Shown here one piece after another: positions 46,334-57,479 of a stretch of DNA of 64,000 bases. Source of the DNA: Ophiobolus disseminans (Eukaryota > Ascomycota > Dothideomycetes > Pleosporales > Phaeosphaeriaceae); NCBI GenBank assembly GCA_010093685.1, contig MU006224.1, positions 588,476 through 652,475 of the forward strand, given 5' to 3'. The number at the start of each line of letters is the position of its first letter. The stretch's first letter is position 1. The position numbers were made by a program, and so were the translations under genes. Under the pieces are notes generated by a model. The model worked only from the letters and a program-made list of their open reading frames with translations, did no database searches and had not been told where the DNA came from.

Positions 46334-47092
46334 GCCTCGAACGATATGTTGTGCACTACACAGGACGACATGCAACGACATCGATGACACGGATGCTTTC
46401 AACGAATCGGCGGGATATATTTGGGCGATGTTTTGTTTGGACCTCTGCGCTGCGAGTTTGCTACTCTGATGTCTTTCCTCCTTTCGACTCCCTCGTTCAG
46501 AAGCGAGCACGTCTCGCTCGCATCTTCTCCATATCCCCTTTTGATACCCGCGCAACAGTCGCGACTCTCTGCCCCTGCGTTTTATAGCCTCCCGTATGCA
46601 ATTCGATGTTTTTACCTTTCTCCATTATCTTGAGCTTTGTGTTGTTGGTGGTAGGTGGGTTTCGGGTTTATTCGTCGAAGGTCGCTTGCGTGGGAATTTC
46701 ACTCTCTGAGAAAGTGATGAAGAATACTAAATCGCAGATGCTTAAGCAGACTGCCCACACGCACGACTTGGAGCATCACCGTGTAAGGATACATCCTCAC
46801 TCCGAGCCAGTGAGGACATAGCTGCAACACGATTATTCGAATCCACGATACGTGTCTCTGCTGCCCACAATGTATTAAATGCTCACGTTCAATTTACTCG
46901 ATGCTATGCGAGTAAACACATTGTTGAGAATGGCGATAGGGATGGTTGTGGCAGCAGCGATAGCTACGATTCAAGAGTCCCCACGCGCGAAACCTGTCGA
47001 TGTAGTAGGTGCTCGATCCATATTCGCTGGTGGCCATGCCACTTGGACAGCAGGTATCGTGGTCAAAAAGCAGTCGAATAAGTGAGTTGTTC
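46334..47092. other. 3' flank of the Slm-type gene
   Basis: 759 bp, probably the 3' UTR and terminator region. Short ORFs without features. Confidence 0.45.
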
Positions 47093-47800
47093 CTACGATG
47101 ATAGGACGAGTCCAGACAAAACTGCCGACGGAGCGCTCAGGATAATTTTTGAAAAGAGTTGGACACCGGATCGCACAAGCAATGCAAGCAACACGCCTGG
47201 GAAATACAAAGGTAGCAATGGAAGACGCGTCGATTGGTGATGCTGCATTCGCCCAGAGATTGAGTATGTGCAAAGAGATGCAAGGTTTGGCTCAATGCGT
47301 CGTACCTTCATGCAGATGAACAGCAAGTGATTCGGCCATTCCAGTAGCCAGCGGCACAAGGACCCTCCAAGAACTCCACGGATTTCGTATATCCGCTTAC
47401 GGCGATGCAAATCCTCGTCCACATTTATAACATCTGGCAGCCCCATCTCGCTACAGCATGTCAATAGGAGGATAACATAGAGAGGAACAAATCCTACATG
47501 TCGTTCATTCCAACATCGTTCCTCTTGAGCCCAACTAAATTCAAAGGTCCGAGCCTGTCTCCTCCTGGATGCGGTTCTCTGCCAGGCTTTAGCATGCTCT
47601 GCCCTGATCGAAGACGTATGCGACGACAGGATTTGACCATGAAAGAAGTTTAAAAGATATGACCTGCCTCGATGCTTGAACACTGACCAAACGCAGCTGA
47701 TAGTGAACGTACAGATCATGGTGATCAGCTGAAGTCCCGCAATAACATCCTGGCGCGACCACTTGTCTGGCATGTCGGTGACTTGAGAAGCACATGCCAT
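47093..47800 (-). CDS. putative membrane protein, model uncertain
   Basis: Open frame of 235 codons from an ATG at 47800. It has two or three hydrophobic stretches (LQLITMICTFTISCVW, VGFVPLYVILLLTCC, LLPLYFPGVLLALLV). A possible intron from 47659 to about 47600 (donor AG|GTCATA, acceptor GATCAG) would keep the frame and drop about 20 residues. No family recognised. It could be chance. Confidence 0.3.
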   Translation of the reverse strand: MACASQVTDMPDKWSRQDVIAGLQLITMICTFTISCVWSVFKHRGRSYLLNFFHGQILSSHTSSIRAEHAKAWQRTASRRRQARTFEFSWAQEERCWNERHVGFVPLYVILLLTCCSEMGLPDVINVDEDLHRRKRIYEIRGVLGGSLCRWLLEWPNHLLFICMKVRRIEPNLASLCTYSISGRMQHHQSTRLPLLPLYFPGVLLALLVRSGVQLFSKIILSAPSAVLSGLVLSS

Positions 47801-47813
47801 ATTTTTGAGGTGA

Positions 47814-48796
47814 TTCACGGCTCAGCAGTTGATGAGTAAAAGATTTGGGGGGGCTGGACTACTGGCTATTCCATTGCGGCCCAGCAGTTTGGCTCGCCGT
47901 CAGGCTTGAATGCTCACCGGACTTTCACCGCTCAGCAGCTCGAATAGGTAAGCGGGCCAAGCGACACGTAGCAACTCTAAAAGACGGCATAGGACTTGAT
48001 GTGAGCCTTTTTACTGGTTAGATCGTAATGAGGCACGAATAAGGGCGTTCTCACGGCTTAGCAAGTTCTGACGCCGTGTTGGAACGAGGCAGATTCAGGG
48101 CTCAGCAGCTCTTGTGAATTTACGGAGGCTCGGGCTGTGTAGCGAAGCAGTGCAATGGACTGCATACCTGGGTGTACCGCATTCATACACTATTGGCCAC
48201 ATCACGCCAATAAGCGTACGCAACTCTTTCTTCCGCGCCTTTGCCGGCGCAGCTTTCAGTAATGTGAAGGTTCTATTTCAGGCTGAGCCGTATGCATTGC
48301 TGAGCCGTGTCACAACAAAAAACCCTGTTTCCTCACCGCCTCTTCAGTGCCGTGGATCGACGACAACAGTGGGATGGAACACTGACAACTGGTTAGACAT
48401 GGCAATCTACGGACGCAGCAATCGTCAGATAATTCACGGCTCAGCAGAAAACACATGGGCGCTGCTAGTCACTTGTCCGCTCATTGCAGTTTTTCACGAC
48501 TCAGGAAAGGCGCCCGACTTAGTAAGACTAGCGCCATTAATTGACAAAGACAATCTGTTATCTGCGCATGTGGTTGTTAGTGGGCTGGCAACAGCAGCAC
48601 TGGAGTGAGGCGAACGATTGGGCCACATTTAAAGCCTCACATGCAGTCTACAAGGGTTGTCCATCCATTAGCATATCAACGCTTGTACGCAGCTGTTGCT
48701 GAGCCAATCTGTAGCTTAATAGTACTAGAGTTGAGTCACCAAGCCTCAATTTGACACGCAGTTCCAGTAGCAGTTGCGGGAATTCGACGGCTTAGC
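47814..48796. repeat. cluster of short CGGCTCAGCAG repeats
   Basis: The word TTCACGGCTCAGCAG or a close variant occurs at about 47814, 47874, 47923, 48050, 48094, 48433, 48493 and 48782 on the plus strand. The reverse form (GCTGAGCCG or CTGAGCC) occurs at about 48283, 48299 and 48697. Spacing is irregular (44-340 bp) and the DNA between copies is not obviously repeated. The cluster fills the gene-less kilobase just beyond the 3' end of the kinase-NACHT-zinc-finger gene, and the last copy lies within 50 bp of its stop. Origin unknown. Confidence 0.7.
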
Positions 48797-48840
48797 AGAA
48801 AGATTGGAACTATTGGCTCGAAAGAAGATTGGCTACGACT

Positions 48841-51800
48841 TCAAGGTCCCGCTTGTTCCCCAGTGTCCCTCGCGGCGATGCACCGCCTGCCCTGTTTGGA
48901 CTTGTGATGGCTGCGCAGTATGTCGACTCTGGCGAAACTTCTTCCGCATCCCCACTGCTGACCATTCGATAATATTCCCCCACAAGTAACTGCGTTGTCC
49001 GGATTGTGCAGTTTCATGTGGCGCGCAAGGTCGCCGGATCGGGCACACGCCTTGCCACAGTTCGGACATATATGTCTCTGGTCGCCACCATGTGATGCGA
49101 GATGCGACTGCCAATTGAACTTCTTGTTGAACTCCTTGCCGCAATGCGCGCATTCATAGCTTTGCTTCATCTTCCGACGCTTTGACGTATCTTTGGGCCG
49201 TGTTGATAGGGGTGCCGCCTCTTCCCGGGCTGGATCAACTGCCGGATCCGCCTCAGCCAATAGCTGCGCCATTCCATTGTCATACAAACCCTCAGGCTCA
49301 TGCTCAGCTTCAGGTTCAGACTCAGGAAGAGTTTCTCGCAGACTCTCGTTGATCTCCTCTTCAGTTGGGAAGTTGTGGCAGCGGTCTGTTGTGTCCGGGT
49401 GATACTCCTTGAGGTGTCGTTCTAACTGAGCCTGTGTCTCGAACCCAATCCTAGAGCCCCTACAATGTTCGTCAGTACAGCGAGCTGGTCGCTGATGACG
49501 TTCTATATGACTTTCGCGCTCATCTGGAGTGGAGAAGCCTTCTGTGAAATGTTTGCAGCTGAACCTGGGGCATCTGAATAGATGGATGCCGTACTTGAGT
49601 TCCAAGTTATTAGCAGTGACTGGATCAGCATTGTTTTGGACGACGGCCTCAAGAGATCGACGAACAGCCGCTACAATGCCTGCAAAATCCAACGCGGACT
49701 GCTCAGGGCGAGTGTCACCAAAGTGCTTCAGCTCCTTATCTGTCAAAACAACTGCTGTTTGGATCCGCAGGTAGCTCTGACATCCGCGAAATGTTTCAAG
49801 CATGTCTCGGGTGTGGTTGGAAATTGACCTGATATCCGCAGTCGGATTGTTCCAATGTTGCTCGACAAGTATTTCAAGGGCCTCGGCAAGGTCACTACGA
49901 AGATCATCGTATCCAGAGATGGATGAAACCAAGCCGGCCTCCAGATGTCGAAGCCAATAGATCATTGCGTACTCCATTAGTCCATACTCACCGGCCAGAA
50001 CAGACTCCTCAGAAGACGGGACCCTGAAGGACGGTAGGCATAAGTAGTTGATGCAGAGCGTTGCTAATCGAAGTTCTTCGGCCACAACGTCTAGGTAGGC
50101 ACTGTTGACTAGATAACTAGGGTTGGTTTAGTGTTCTGCAGCAATTCCTTATCCATAGGATTTGCTTACGATTTTGCAGTCATGTGAACCCATTCTATGG
50201 TCCCATCTTCGCGAACATCTACCAGCGATTCGCAAAGCTCTACAAGGTGGACCCGAAGGTGTCGTCGGTCGAAATCGACAACTCTGCGATCTAGATCGAT
50301 CGATATCATTGTTTGTACTTCGTGCAATTTCAATGATCGCTTGGCACAGACAAGCCGACCGAGTAGCATCAAAGCCTCTTCGCGCTGTGCGCGGACAGGT
50401 TTGTTCATGATTGCCTGCATTCTTTGTGCGTATCTAGAAGCGAGTCAGCTAATACTGCATTGCGAAGAAGTCATCATTTACATCTTGTCCAGTCTGTCAA
50501 GGTCAGTCGGAAACGATTTCATCTCCTCTTCCAGGGCGTGAATGGAGCTTTGACCACATAGGTTTATCCAAACTAGATGAGCAAAGAGAAACATTCCTTG
50601 TGAAAGAACATGATGTTAGTATAGCCACCTTAGTCCTAAAGGCATGCTCACACTTACCTTCGGCCGACGCAGAAACAGAAACGGCTATCTCACTTGCCTC
50701 CTTCTCTGAAATGCCTAGTTTTGCTACCAGTCTCTTGGATTGTATCTTGCTGAACTCTTCAATATCGTCCTCGTTTTTGTCTGCATCTACCGTAATACTT
50801 GCAAGATCACGATAGTCCTTTCGGGCACTGTCGTTCTGGCTGATGAACAAACAATGAAATCGATGACGCATATGTGGAGGGAGGTCTTCAGTCACATCGC
50901 GAAACCAGCGCACAACCTCGCCTCTCTCTTTCCTTGATACACACTGATCTAAGCCATCAAGCACAATGTATGTAGAGTCGCAGTTAGCTAACGCCAGCTT
51001 AAGGAGGTCTTCGATGAGTGCGCGAGAGCTGAGAAGAATTCCACTGCCACAGCACTTGCTGTAGAAGTAGTCGAGAGTGTCTGGGTTTTGCTCAAGGATC
51101 TGCATGAGAAAGGTCCGCGCCATGGAGAAGAAAGTGTGTCGATCGGTATCCTCCTGCATAAAGTAGAAAAACAGGACCGTGGAGGCTGGTTTGAGCTTTC
51201 TTGCTTCTTGCACAACCAGGGATGCAAGGACGGTTTTTCCTGTGACCAGATTGTAAGTCGATATTACTTAGCACTTAGTCAGTCAATGCATGTGTGAACT
51301 TACCAGACCCCGGCTTTCCGTTCATCCATAACAACTTCGGTAGTGTTGTGGTCGTTTGTTGCGGATCAAACCATTCTTTGAACGTTCTGTCATTCAACAA
51401 CCAGCGACAAGTATGAGGATAATCGGATCGAGTTCTCTCCAGATAATCCTGTTCTTTCTCCATGTCCGTGGGTTTCAGCCATGCGTGAACGGCCTGCTTA
51501 CGACCCAGGTTCTCGCTCTCTATCGTAGCGAGAAGTTGCTCATCTTGAAGCGCTGTCTCATGAAGGTGGAAGTCGAACTGAGCAAGGTTGGCCCGGCTGT
51601 TGACGAGGTCAAGGCGAGATGTCATGCGAATCATGACCCTGGTTATCCTTGATTTTTGCCGCTTCCACGTTGTGGAAAACAATTCCGGCCATACTAAGTG
51701 CGGTCAGAACGTTGTCAATGCCAGTGAGAGTGGATATCTTACGGCGCTGTTGGAAATAAATCACAAGCCACTTGTTCACTATGACAATGTCGTTATATGC

Positions 51801-53926
51801 CACAGATAAGATATGTGTCAACTCTGGCTCAATGACGAAAAGCTCTTTGTACATGGCCAGGGAAGGTTGGCTCCTCCCAACTTGTGCGTAGACGTCAAGA
51901 AGGTTGCTGAATGCATCTGGATGGCAGGCCGTAACCTGTTCAATGCGATTAGATTTGTCCATAGATTCTTTTGGCTAGTCATACCTCGAGTAGGAATCTC
52001 ACAGGGCCCTAGAAACCAGATTAAAATCCATCAACCTCAACAGATTGAAGAACACTCACCCAAACAAAACCCATGAACTCCATCGCACCAGGTAAACTCT
52101 TGATCAATTCGCCGAAGTCCTCGAACCTTTTAAGAAATAAATCTAGACGCTTGAACCCTGGCTGCCGACGTTCTGCGTGCTGCTTGGCTTGCAAATTAAT
52201 GATATACTGCTTCAAATCAGCGACAGTTGTGGTGGGGAACTTCAGTCTGTTTCTTCTGTTTAAAACTTCCTTGAAGTCTAAGATGTGCGCTGCCAACGAA
52301 GGGCACATTGCGTCTGCGTCAAGTAAACCTTGCTCCAAGCGGAGATCTTCGGTTTGGTTGTCAAGCGCAGAGCCTGGGCACGCCGCTCTGCGAAGTCTCT
52401 CGATTGTTTTGGCAACATGACCGGCATCGGGCACAGCAGTTTCACCTGGTACTTCGAGCAGGTTCAGGGAGTTGTGCATATGTTTGAACATGCGGTTCAA
52501 GAGTCCGAAGAATTCCTCGGTGTAAAACTTTTCTTGGAACTGCATCGATGTTGCGTTCTTGTGGCTGGGTACCATAGACTGCACAAAGCCGTAAAGCAGG
52601 CTATGTCTCTTTAGTACTGTATCCTTCACACATTGTCCAGAGAAGAACCGTGGCGTGTCTCTACCGGATGGACTATCAGCGACGCGAGCTTCTTTATATT
52701 TCTTGACCTCATCTCGGCCCTGGATATCACACGTCGCAAGTTCAGACATGATGCATCCTAACGACCATATGTCCGAATCTCGGGTATATCTGCCCTGCCG
52801 AGGAGCAGCATAGTAACCAGCGTTATAAGCATTCGGAATGCCGGTCGAGTCAGTAGCGTCGGACAGCGATACAGGCTTGAACTCGTGCAAACCAAAGTCT
52901 GCTATCTTCAGCTCTCTCCTTACAATAAGGATATTTGAGGGTTTCAGGTCCTTGTGGTAGGCGATTTTAGTTCCTTTGTAAATCATGTGTAATGTGGCAA
53001 GACCGTCAGCAACTCCCGTCATCTGTTTCCAAAGCTCACCCGACTCAAATTCTTCGCCTTCTCCTTTGAGGTAGTCGTGAAGGGATTGCTCCGCTTCTTC
53101 CTGCAAAATAAAGAATTGATTGCCATGCCAGTAGGCACTTAGCAACACCATGAGGTGTGGATGGTTCTCTTCTTTCGAAAGCCTCTGCATATTGTTCCAC
53201 TCCTTGGCTGCCGGCTTTGGCATACCTTGCTTGAAGATCTTTCGAGCGAACCTCTTAATATGCTGTAGACATCAGACCTGACGGTTCTATGCAGTTTGGG
53301 AAACTTACTTTTCCGAATTCTCGCGACCGATATTCATCATCCTGGAATTCGAAACATCGAACCTCTGCAAACGTTCCCTCTCCCTTGGGCTCTGGATCTT
53401 CATTGATTGGTAGCAATTCTTTTGGGGAGATTGATGTAATGTCGAAGAAGGGCCTAAGGGTTCGGACCAGGAAGCTGTACTGTTTCTCCACTACTTTCCT
53501 TCGTACCAAATCAAGATCGAGTATATTTTCCGGCTGGAGGACTTCAAAGTCGCTGTCGCGAAGGTACGCCGTCCCATGCAGCTTTAATTCATGCTTCTGA
53601 AATTTATGAATAAGAGCGGGTCGACGAATGTAGATAAGCAGTGCATATATAAGGGCATAGTCGCCTCTTAGTTCCTGCTCTCTGAGTCTGTTGAAGTGCG
53701 TCGAGCGATCGTCCACGGAGCCGCCGTCCCGCGCGCATCGGTTGCATGGGCAGAGAAAAATCATTTCCAGCGTCAGCCCATGTGCCTCGTCTTCGAACAG
53801 TGCTCTAATCTTACGCCTAGGTACGTATGACGAGGCACTACCGGGTGGCAGACATTCGCTGACAGGCTTCACCTCATTTTGTTCGAGGTAGTCGAGCGCG
53901 ACACTGCAAGGGTTTTCTCCCTCCAT
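48841..53926 (-). CDS. STAND/NLR-type protein: protein kinase - NACHT - C2H2 zinc fingers
   Basis: Nine exons: 53926-53309, 53262-52060, 52008-51985, 51935-51743, 51693-51304, 51239-50658, 50596-50482, 50433-50170 and 50116-48841; 1554 residues, frame kept through all eight introns. Kinase domain: GEGTFAEV at 182-189, Lys in FARKIF at 214, HKD at 309-311 with DLKPSN, DFG at 328-330, YAAPR in place of APE, then DIWSLGCIMSEL. The linker has VWGPVRFLLE, a typical fungal NLR segment, carried on a 24-nt microexon. NACHT: Walker A GKPGSGKT at 805-812, Walker B YIVLDGLDQC at 900-909, then IEWVHMTAKSYLV and VVAEELRLATLCINYL. C-terminus: C2H2 fingers near 1312-1337, 1343-1369, 1452-1472 and 1480-1500 plus a degenerate fifth. 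Fungal NACHT proteins are candidate sensors of non-self that trigger cell death. Catalytic residues suggest an active kinase. Ligand and partner unknown. Confidence 0.93.
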
Positions 53927-54417
53927 CAGCCCACTTGTTGTCGTGAATATAGTGCATACGAGGCGTGTTTCCGATAGTATGAGGTGTTGGGATTCTTTAC
54001 TCCATGATGGGTAGCAGAGGTCCAAGCTAGACGTACAGGCTGTCTAGTTGCGCTAACCAGCAGCTGGTGCACGTGCCACATTTGCGCACAATGAACCCGG
54101 CCGTGGGACTCGCATCGCGCTGCATGTATCGTCACGAAACTTTACACACAGAGGTAGAATAGAGCAATTGACGTGAAAAGTTAGGAGTTTTGTAGTAAAT
54201 ATTAATCAAAGTTCAAAGGTTTACGCTGCAATAACCAAATAACGCCTTGATTCCTGCCATATTATGTAGCTGCACAATGCCTGACAAATGGCATTCTTGA
54301 ATCCTAAATCTTTCCCCTGGCCGTGCTACTAACATAAGAAAGGCGCTGCAAATTTTTTAGCTCGCTATTGTCTGTAAATTACTGCTGCGAAGCACTATAG
54401 ACGAGCCGTGGGCAAAT
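53927..54417. other. spacer between the NLR gene and the transposase remnant
   Basis: 491 bp. The part at 54170-54410 is AT-rich. It must contain the promoter of the NLR gene and one end of the transposon, whose boundary I could not define. Confidence 0.4.
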
Positions 54418-55565
54418 TTAAGATGCCCTAGGGCTAGTACCCATACTACCCGGCGTAACGCGCAGCCCGGCGTAACGCGCGCTTTTCCTCACCAAAATTC
54501 TATTTGATCTGAACATTTGATAGAAGTCTCTCTTGCTCATAGAAGTGAGCCCTTGGCACCTCTCCATAAAGGCTGCTACCTGGCCTGAGTAAGCAGATGA
54601 AAGAGGCTTGAACATTACTACATCAAGCTGCTGAAGCGTCTGGGTTGAATGAGGTGGATAGATCATGAGAAGAACCCTGTTCTGATTGCAGTACTTAATG
54701 AAATCTATCGTGAGGTGAGAGCCGTGGTCATCAAGGATAAGGAGACGACAAGATCGGCCTGCCCTAGCCTTGGTAGAGGGATGAAACACCCGCTTTAGCC
54801 AGGCTAGACCTATATCGTTGTTCGTCCAGCCTGAAGGTGATGAGGCAAAGAAGGCTCTGCTGTCCTCAGGCTCAAGACCTTGCAGCCAGGTGTCCTGGAG
54901 GGTGCCTGAGCCTGATTGGTATATGAGAGTAGGCCTGAGGGCAGTTCCATCAGCGCAGATGCAGGCAAGGAGGGTTATCCACTCTTGAGAGCCATCCTGG
55001 AGGTGAGCTCGAAGCTTCCCCTCCTCATATAGCCTTCTGCTGAACACCCTTTTTGACCTAGTAACTATCCCAAGGAGGAAGCCTTTCTCATCCATATTGT
55101 ATTTATGGCAAGGCTCAATGTTGTATTGGCTGATCTTATTGGCTAGAAGCTCAAAGAAGAGGGTGTATTTTAAGCCTGAGTCGGCCTGGTGGCGTGAGCG
55201 ATCAATTGCAGTAGCCCAGCATGAGATGAGATGGACGTTGTAGCGCTGGATTAAAGCGATCAACCCAATGCACGCCTAGCTCTCTTTCAGCTATCTGTAG
55301 GGCAAAGCGTCTTATCATAGGCCTTGAGGGAGGTAGGCCTTGCTTTGTGAGGCACTCTATATAGCGTAGGAGCTCCTGCTCATGCTGTGGGTGGAGCGCT
55401 TGGTGGTATTCCTGCCATAGTACTGCGTGAGCTTGCGAGGCCTTGATGTCTCCGCACAAACATTGTATGGTTGCAGTGATACTCTGTTGCAATTTTGTGA
55501 TAGCTAAATTGCTCTCCAGGTTCAAGCAATTCGATTGCTGCAATCGCAGCCTCAATCTGGCTCAT
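54418..55565 (-). mobile_element. pogo/Fot1-like transposase, inactivated by two frameshifts
   Basis: Minus strand, start near 55565 (MSQIEAAIAAIELL). The reading passes through three frames. First is an N-terminal helix-turn-helix (FSYHKIATEYHCNHTMFVRRHQ). A shift near 55440 leads to SQAHAVLWQEYHQALHPQHE and LTKQGLPPSRPMIRRFA. A second shift near 55250 leads to the DDE domain. Catalytic aspartates lie in NMDEKGFLLG, LLILDDHGSHLT and LQQLDVVMFKPL, all kept. Removing one base at each shift restores the family order. This is the Tc1/mariner pogo-Fot1 group common in filamentous fungi. Short direct duplications sit near both edges (CCCGGCGTAACGCGC at 54449 and 54466; TCGAACGGCCG at 55617 and 55634). 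No terminal inverted repeat was found by eye. Confidence 0.85.
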
Positions 55566-56094
55566 ATTGATTAAGTTATAATATGTTGAAGTTGGAGTGT
55601 GATTTTGGTGGGTGGTTCGAACGGCCGGCTGGCTCGAACGGCCGTGCACCTCGGTATGGCTGTCATGCGAGGTTGGACCAATAAAGTCAGGCCAGATATC
55701 AGCGCTTGGCACTACCTAACCTGCTTCTTGCAATCTTAATACTGAACATTATCTCAACAAGTATAGATATTGAAAATTGAAGTAGGAAGCAAAGTGCTCT
55801 ATTGCTAGGTTATAGATCGTATTCTAGATGTACTATTGTTGCCTGCTAGGCTGTGTGGAGCCGATCAGTTGTCTACCTTGGAAGTTGGTCCTTGGCGCAA
55901 CATTGCCATAAGGTACGAGGTATTACCTACCGATAGGTGGTTCGCTCTTGTCCGTCAGCCGTAGCGACATGCGCAACCTTGCCTCTCACCCAACATCAAT
56001 CGTCGCAGACACCTTCAATCGATGAAGGTAGGGTCGCACACCATTAGGATCATCCGTAGATCGAGCTTCCTTGGCTTTCAAGCAGGCAACACTC
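55566..56094. other. right flank of the transposase remnant
   Basis: 529 bp, AT-rich at 55730-55850; includes the other transposon end and the upstream region of the next gene. No gene supported. Confidence 0.4.
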
Positions 56095-56917
56095 ATGGAT
56101 TGGGCCACTTACGACCATATAACCCTCAAACGATCATATCCCTTTGAGGCTGAGGGGATACTACTGCTGCCCAGTGAACCACTACCCGTACCTACGTCAA
56201 TACAAATCGACGAGCCATTGTGCTTGCTGGGCTCGGTAAGGCCGGGAAATCTAGGTCGGCCGAACGATTCTCACACGTCTTCATTAGGTTGTCCATGTGA
56301 ACGCGCAATTACGAAAGAAGACAGGCGAATACCTCTTTCCATACCCCCCCCCTCTTACAGCGATCGGATCTAGCGTTGCACTCGCCGTTTCCCTTGTAGG
56401 CGACTATTTCGAACTTCTTCACGAGGGACGTGCATTGGCACGTCTAGACAAGAGCTTCTGCGTCGAAGCCCGACGACTTGTTGATTTCGGAGTCAATTTT
56501 CAGGCGTGTCTAGACTGGAAGTGCTGGGAGGAGTTTAGAAGAGCGTGGAGACCCTATTCAAGCAGAGATGACGTCGCGACTTTTACCGTCGACGTAAATG
56601 TGTACAGCCTCAGGCACCATGCTGATAAGGTTGGAGACATGCTCTTACGTTCCGCCATCCTCTTGCAATATCCTACCCACAATATCGGAGGAGAGAAGTA
56701 CTATAACCCTCAGATCCTAGAAATGGATGGCTTTCGGGAGGCACCTGACGAGGTGATGAGTGAGCCAGACGAGTCACCAGCGCCCACCATCGCCCCGAAT
56801 TTACCTGTCCAGGGTGATCCAAAACCATCCTTAAACTCCTCGGATCATGTTGAGGTTATTCTCAACTCCCTTCCACATTCCAACATCTTGCACAAAGCCC
56901 GCACCGACACCAGTTGA
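56095..56917 (+). CDS. hypothetical protein, possibly a truncated larger protein
   Basis: Exons 56095-56235 and 56288-56917 (intron 52 nt); 256 residues. Reads MDWATYDHITLKRSYPFEAEG, VPTSIQIDEPLCLLGS, then after the splice VVHVNAQLRKKTGEYLFPY. A folded-looking part follows (DYFELLHEGRALARLDKSF, FRRAWRPYSSRDDVATFTVDV, GEKYYNPQILEMDGF) and an acidic/Pro-rich end. The YYNPQILEMDGF segment faintly recalls the region before the ATPase of some fungal SNF2-type helicases, but no helicase motif follows, so the gene may be a stub. Function unknown. Confidence 0.55.
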
Positions 56918-57479
56918 ATCAAGAGCGAACTTATGGGGCAAGCACAAGCATCTGTTGCCGAGGAGTCTTGGTGCTGACGTGTCTCTCAGGCATGAAATAG
57001 ATCAACCGATCCATCCTACATCAACCCATCGCACTCGCTGATGCTGAGATTGGAAGCTTTCTGATATGTTCGGCTACACATGAGTTGCGCAAGGGAAAGT
57101 ATTAAACAACACACCATTCGCCATGTGTCATTGATGGCGTTCATTCATAAGCAAAATATACCATCTGAACTTTGCTCCTGTAATCTCTCTCCTTCCATCA
57201 TATCCTCCTTTGTCCTCCGACACCAGTATCGAGTTACATAGGCCGTGGGGTAGTAGAGAGGGTAAAACACATGCAGGGTGAGAGCCATTGTTCCATCGGC
57301 AACGCCATCCACTTGGATGTAGTCAGATAAGTTTCATTTGTTGTTAATATTCTTATACACTATCCTGTATACCCTCACTACCTTATTAACACTACTATCA
57401 AGACTTCAACATGTCCTGAACACAACCTGCCCACGTCAAACAACTAATACCCAACTCTCCACCGTCTCAGTCCACACCT
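56918..57479. other. intergenic
   Basis: 562 bp with no convincing gene. A CA/CT-rich stretch at 57340-57480 is read as ORFs by chance. Confidence 0.4.

Noticed and set aside
53926..54135. Upstream ORF as first exon of the NLR gene
   Set aside because: The NLR frame is closed by a stop near 54046 and has its own ATG at 53926; no donor joins the upstream ORF in phase.
54418..55565. RIP (repeat-induced C-to-T mutation) of the transposase
   Set aside because: The frame is broken by single-base shifts, not by many TA-rich stop codons, so a RIP signature is not evident.
55608..55645. GGTTCGAA words resembling a tRNA T-loop
   Set aside because: No acceptor stem, D-arm or anticodon arm can be folded around them; they are a short direct duplication at the transposon edge.
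54145..55900. Search for terminal inverted repeats of the transposase element
   Set aside because: No matching pair was found by eye, so no element boundaries are claimed.
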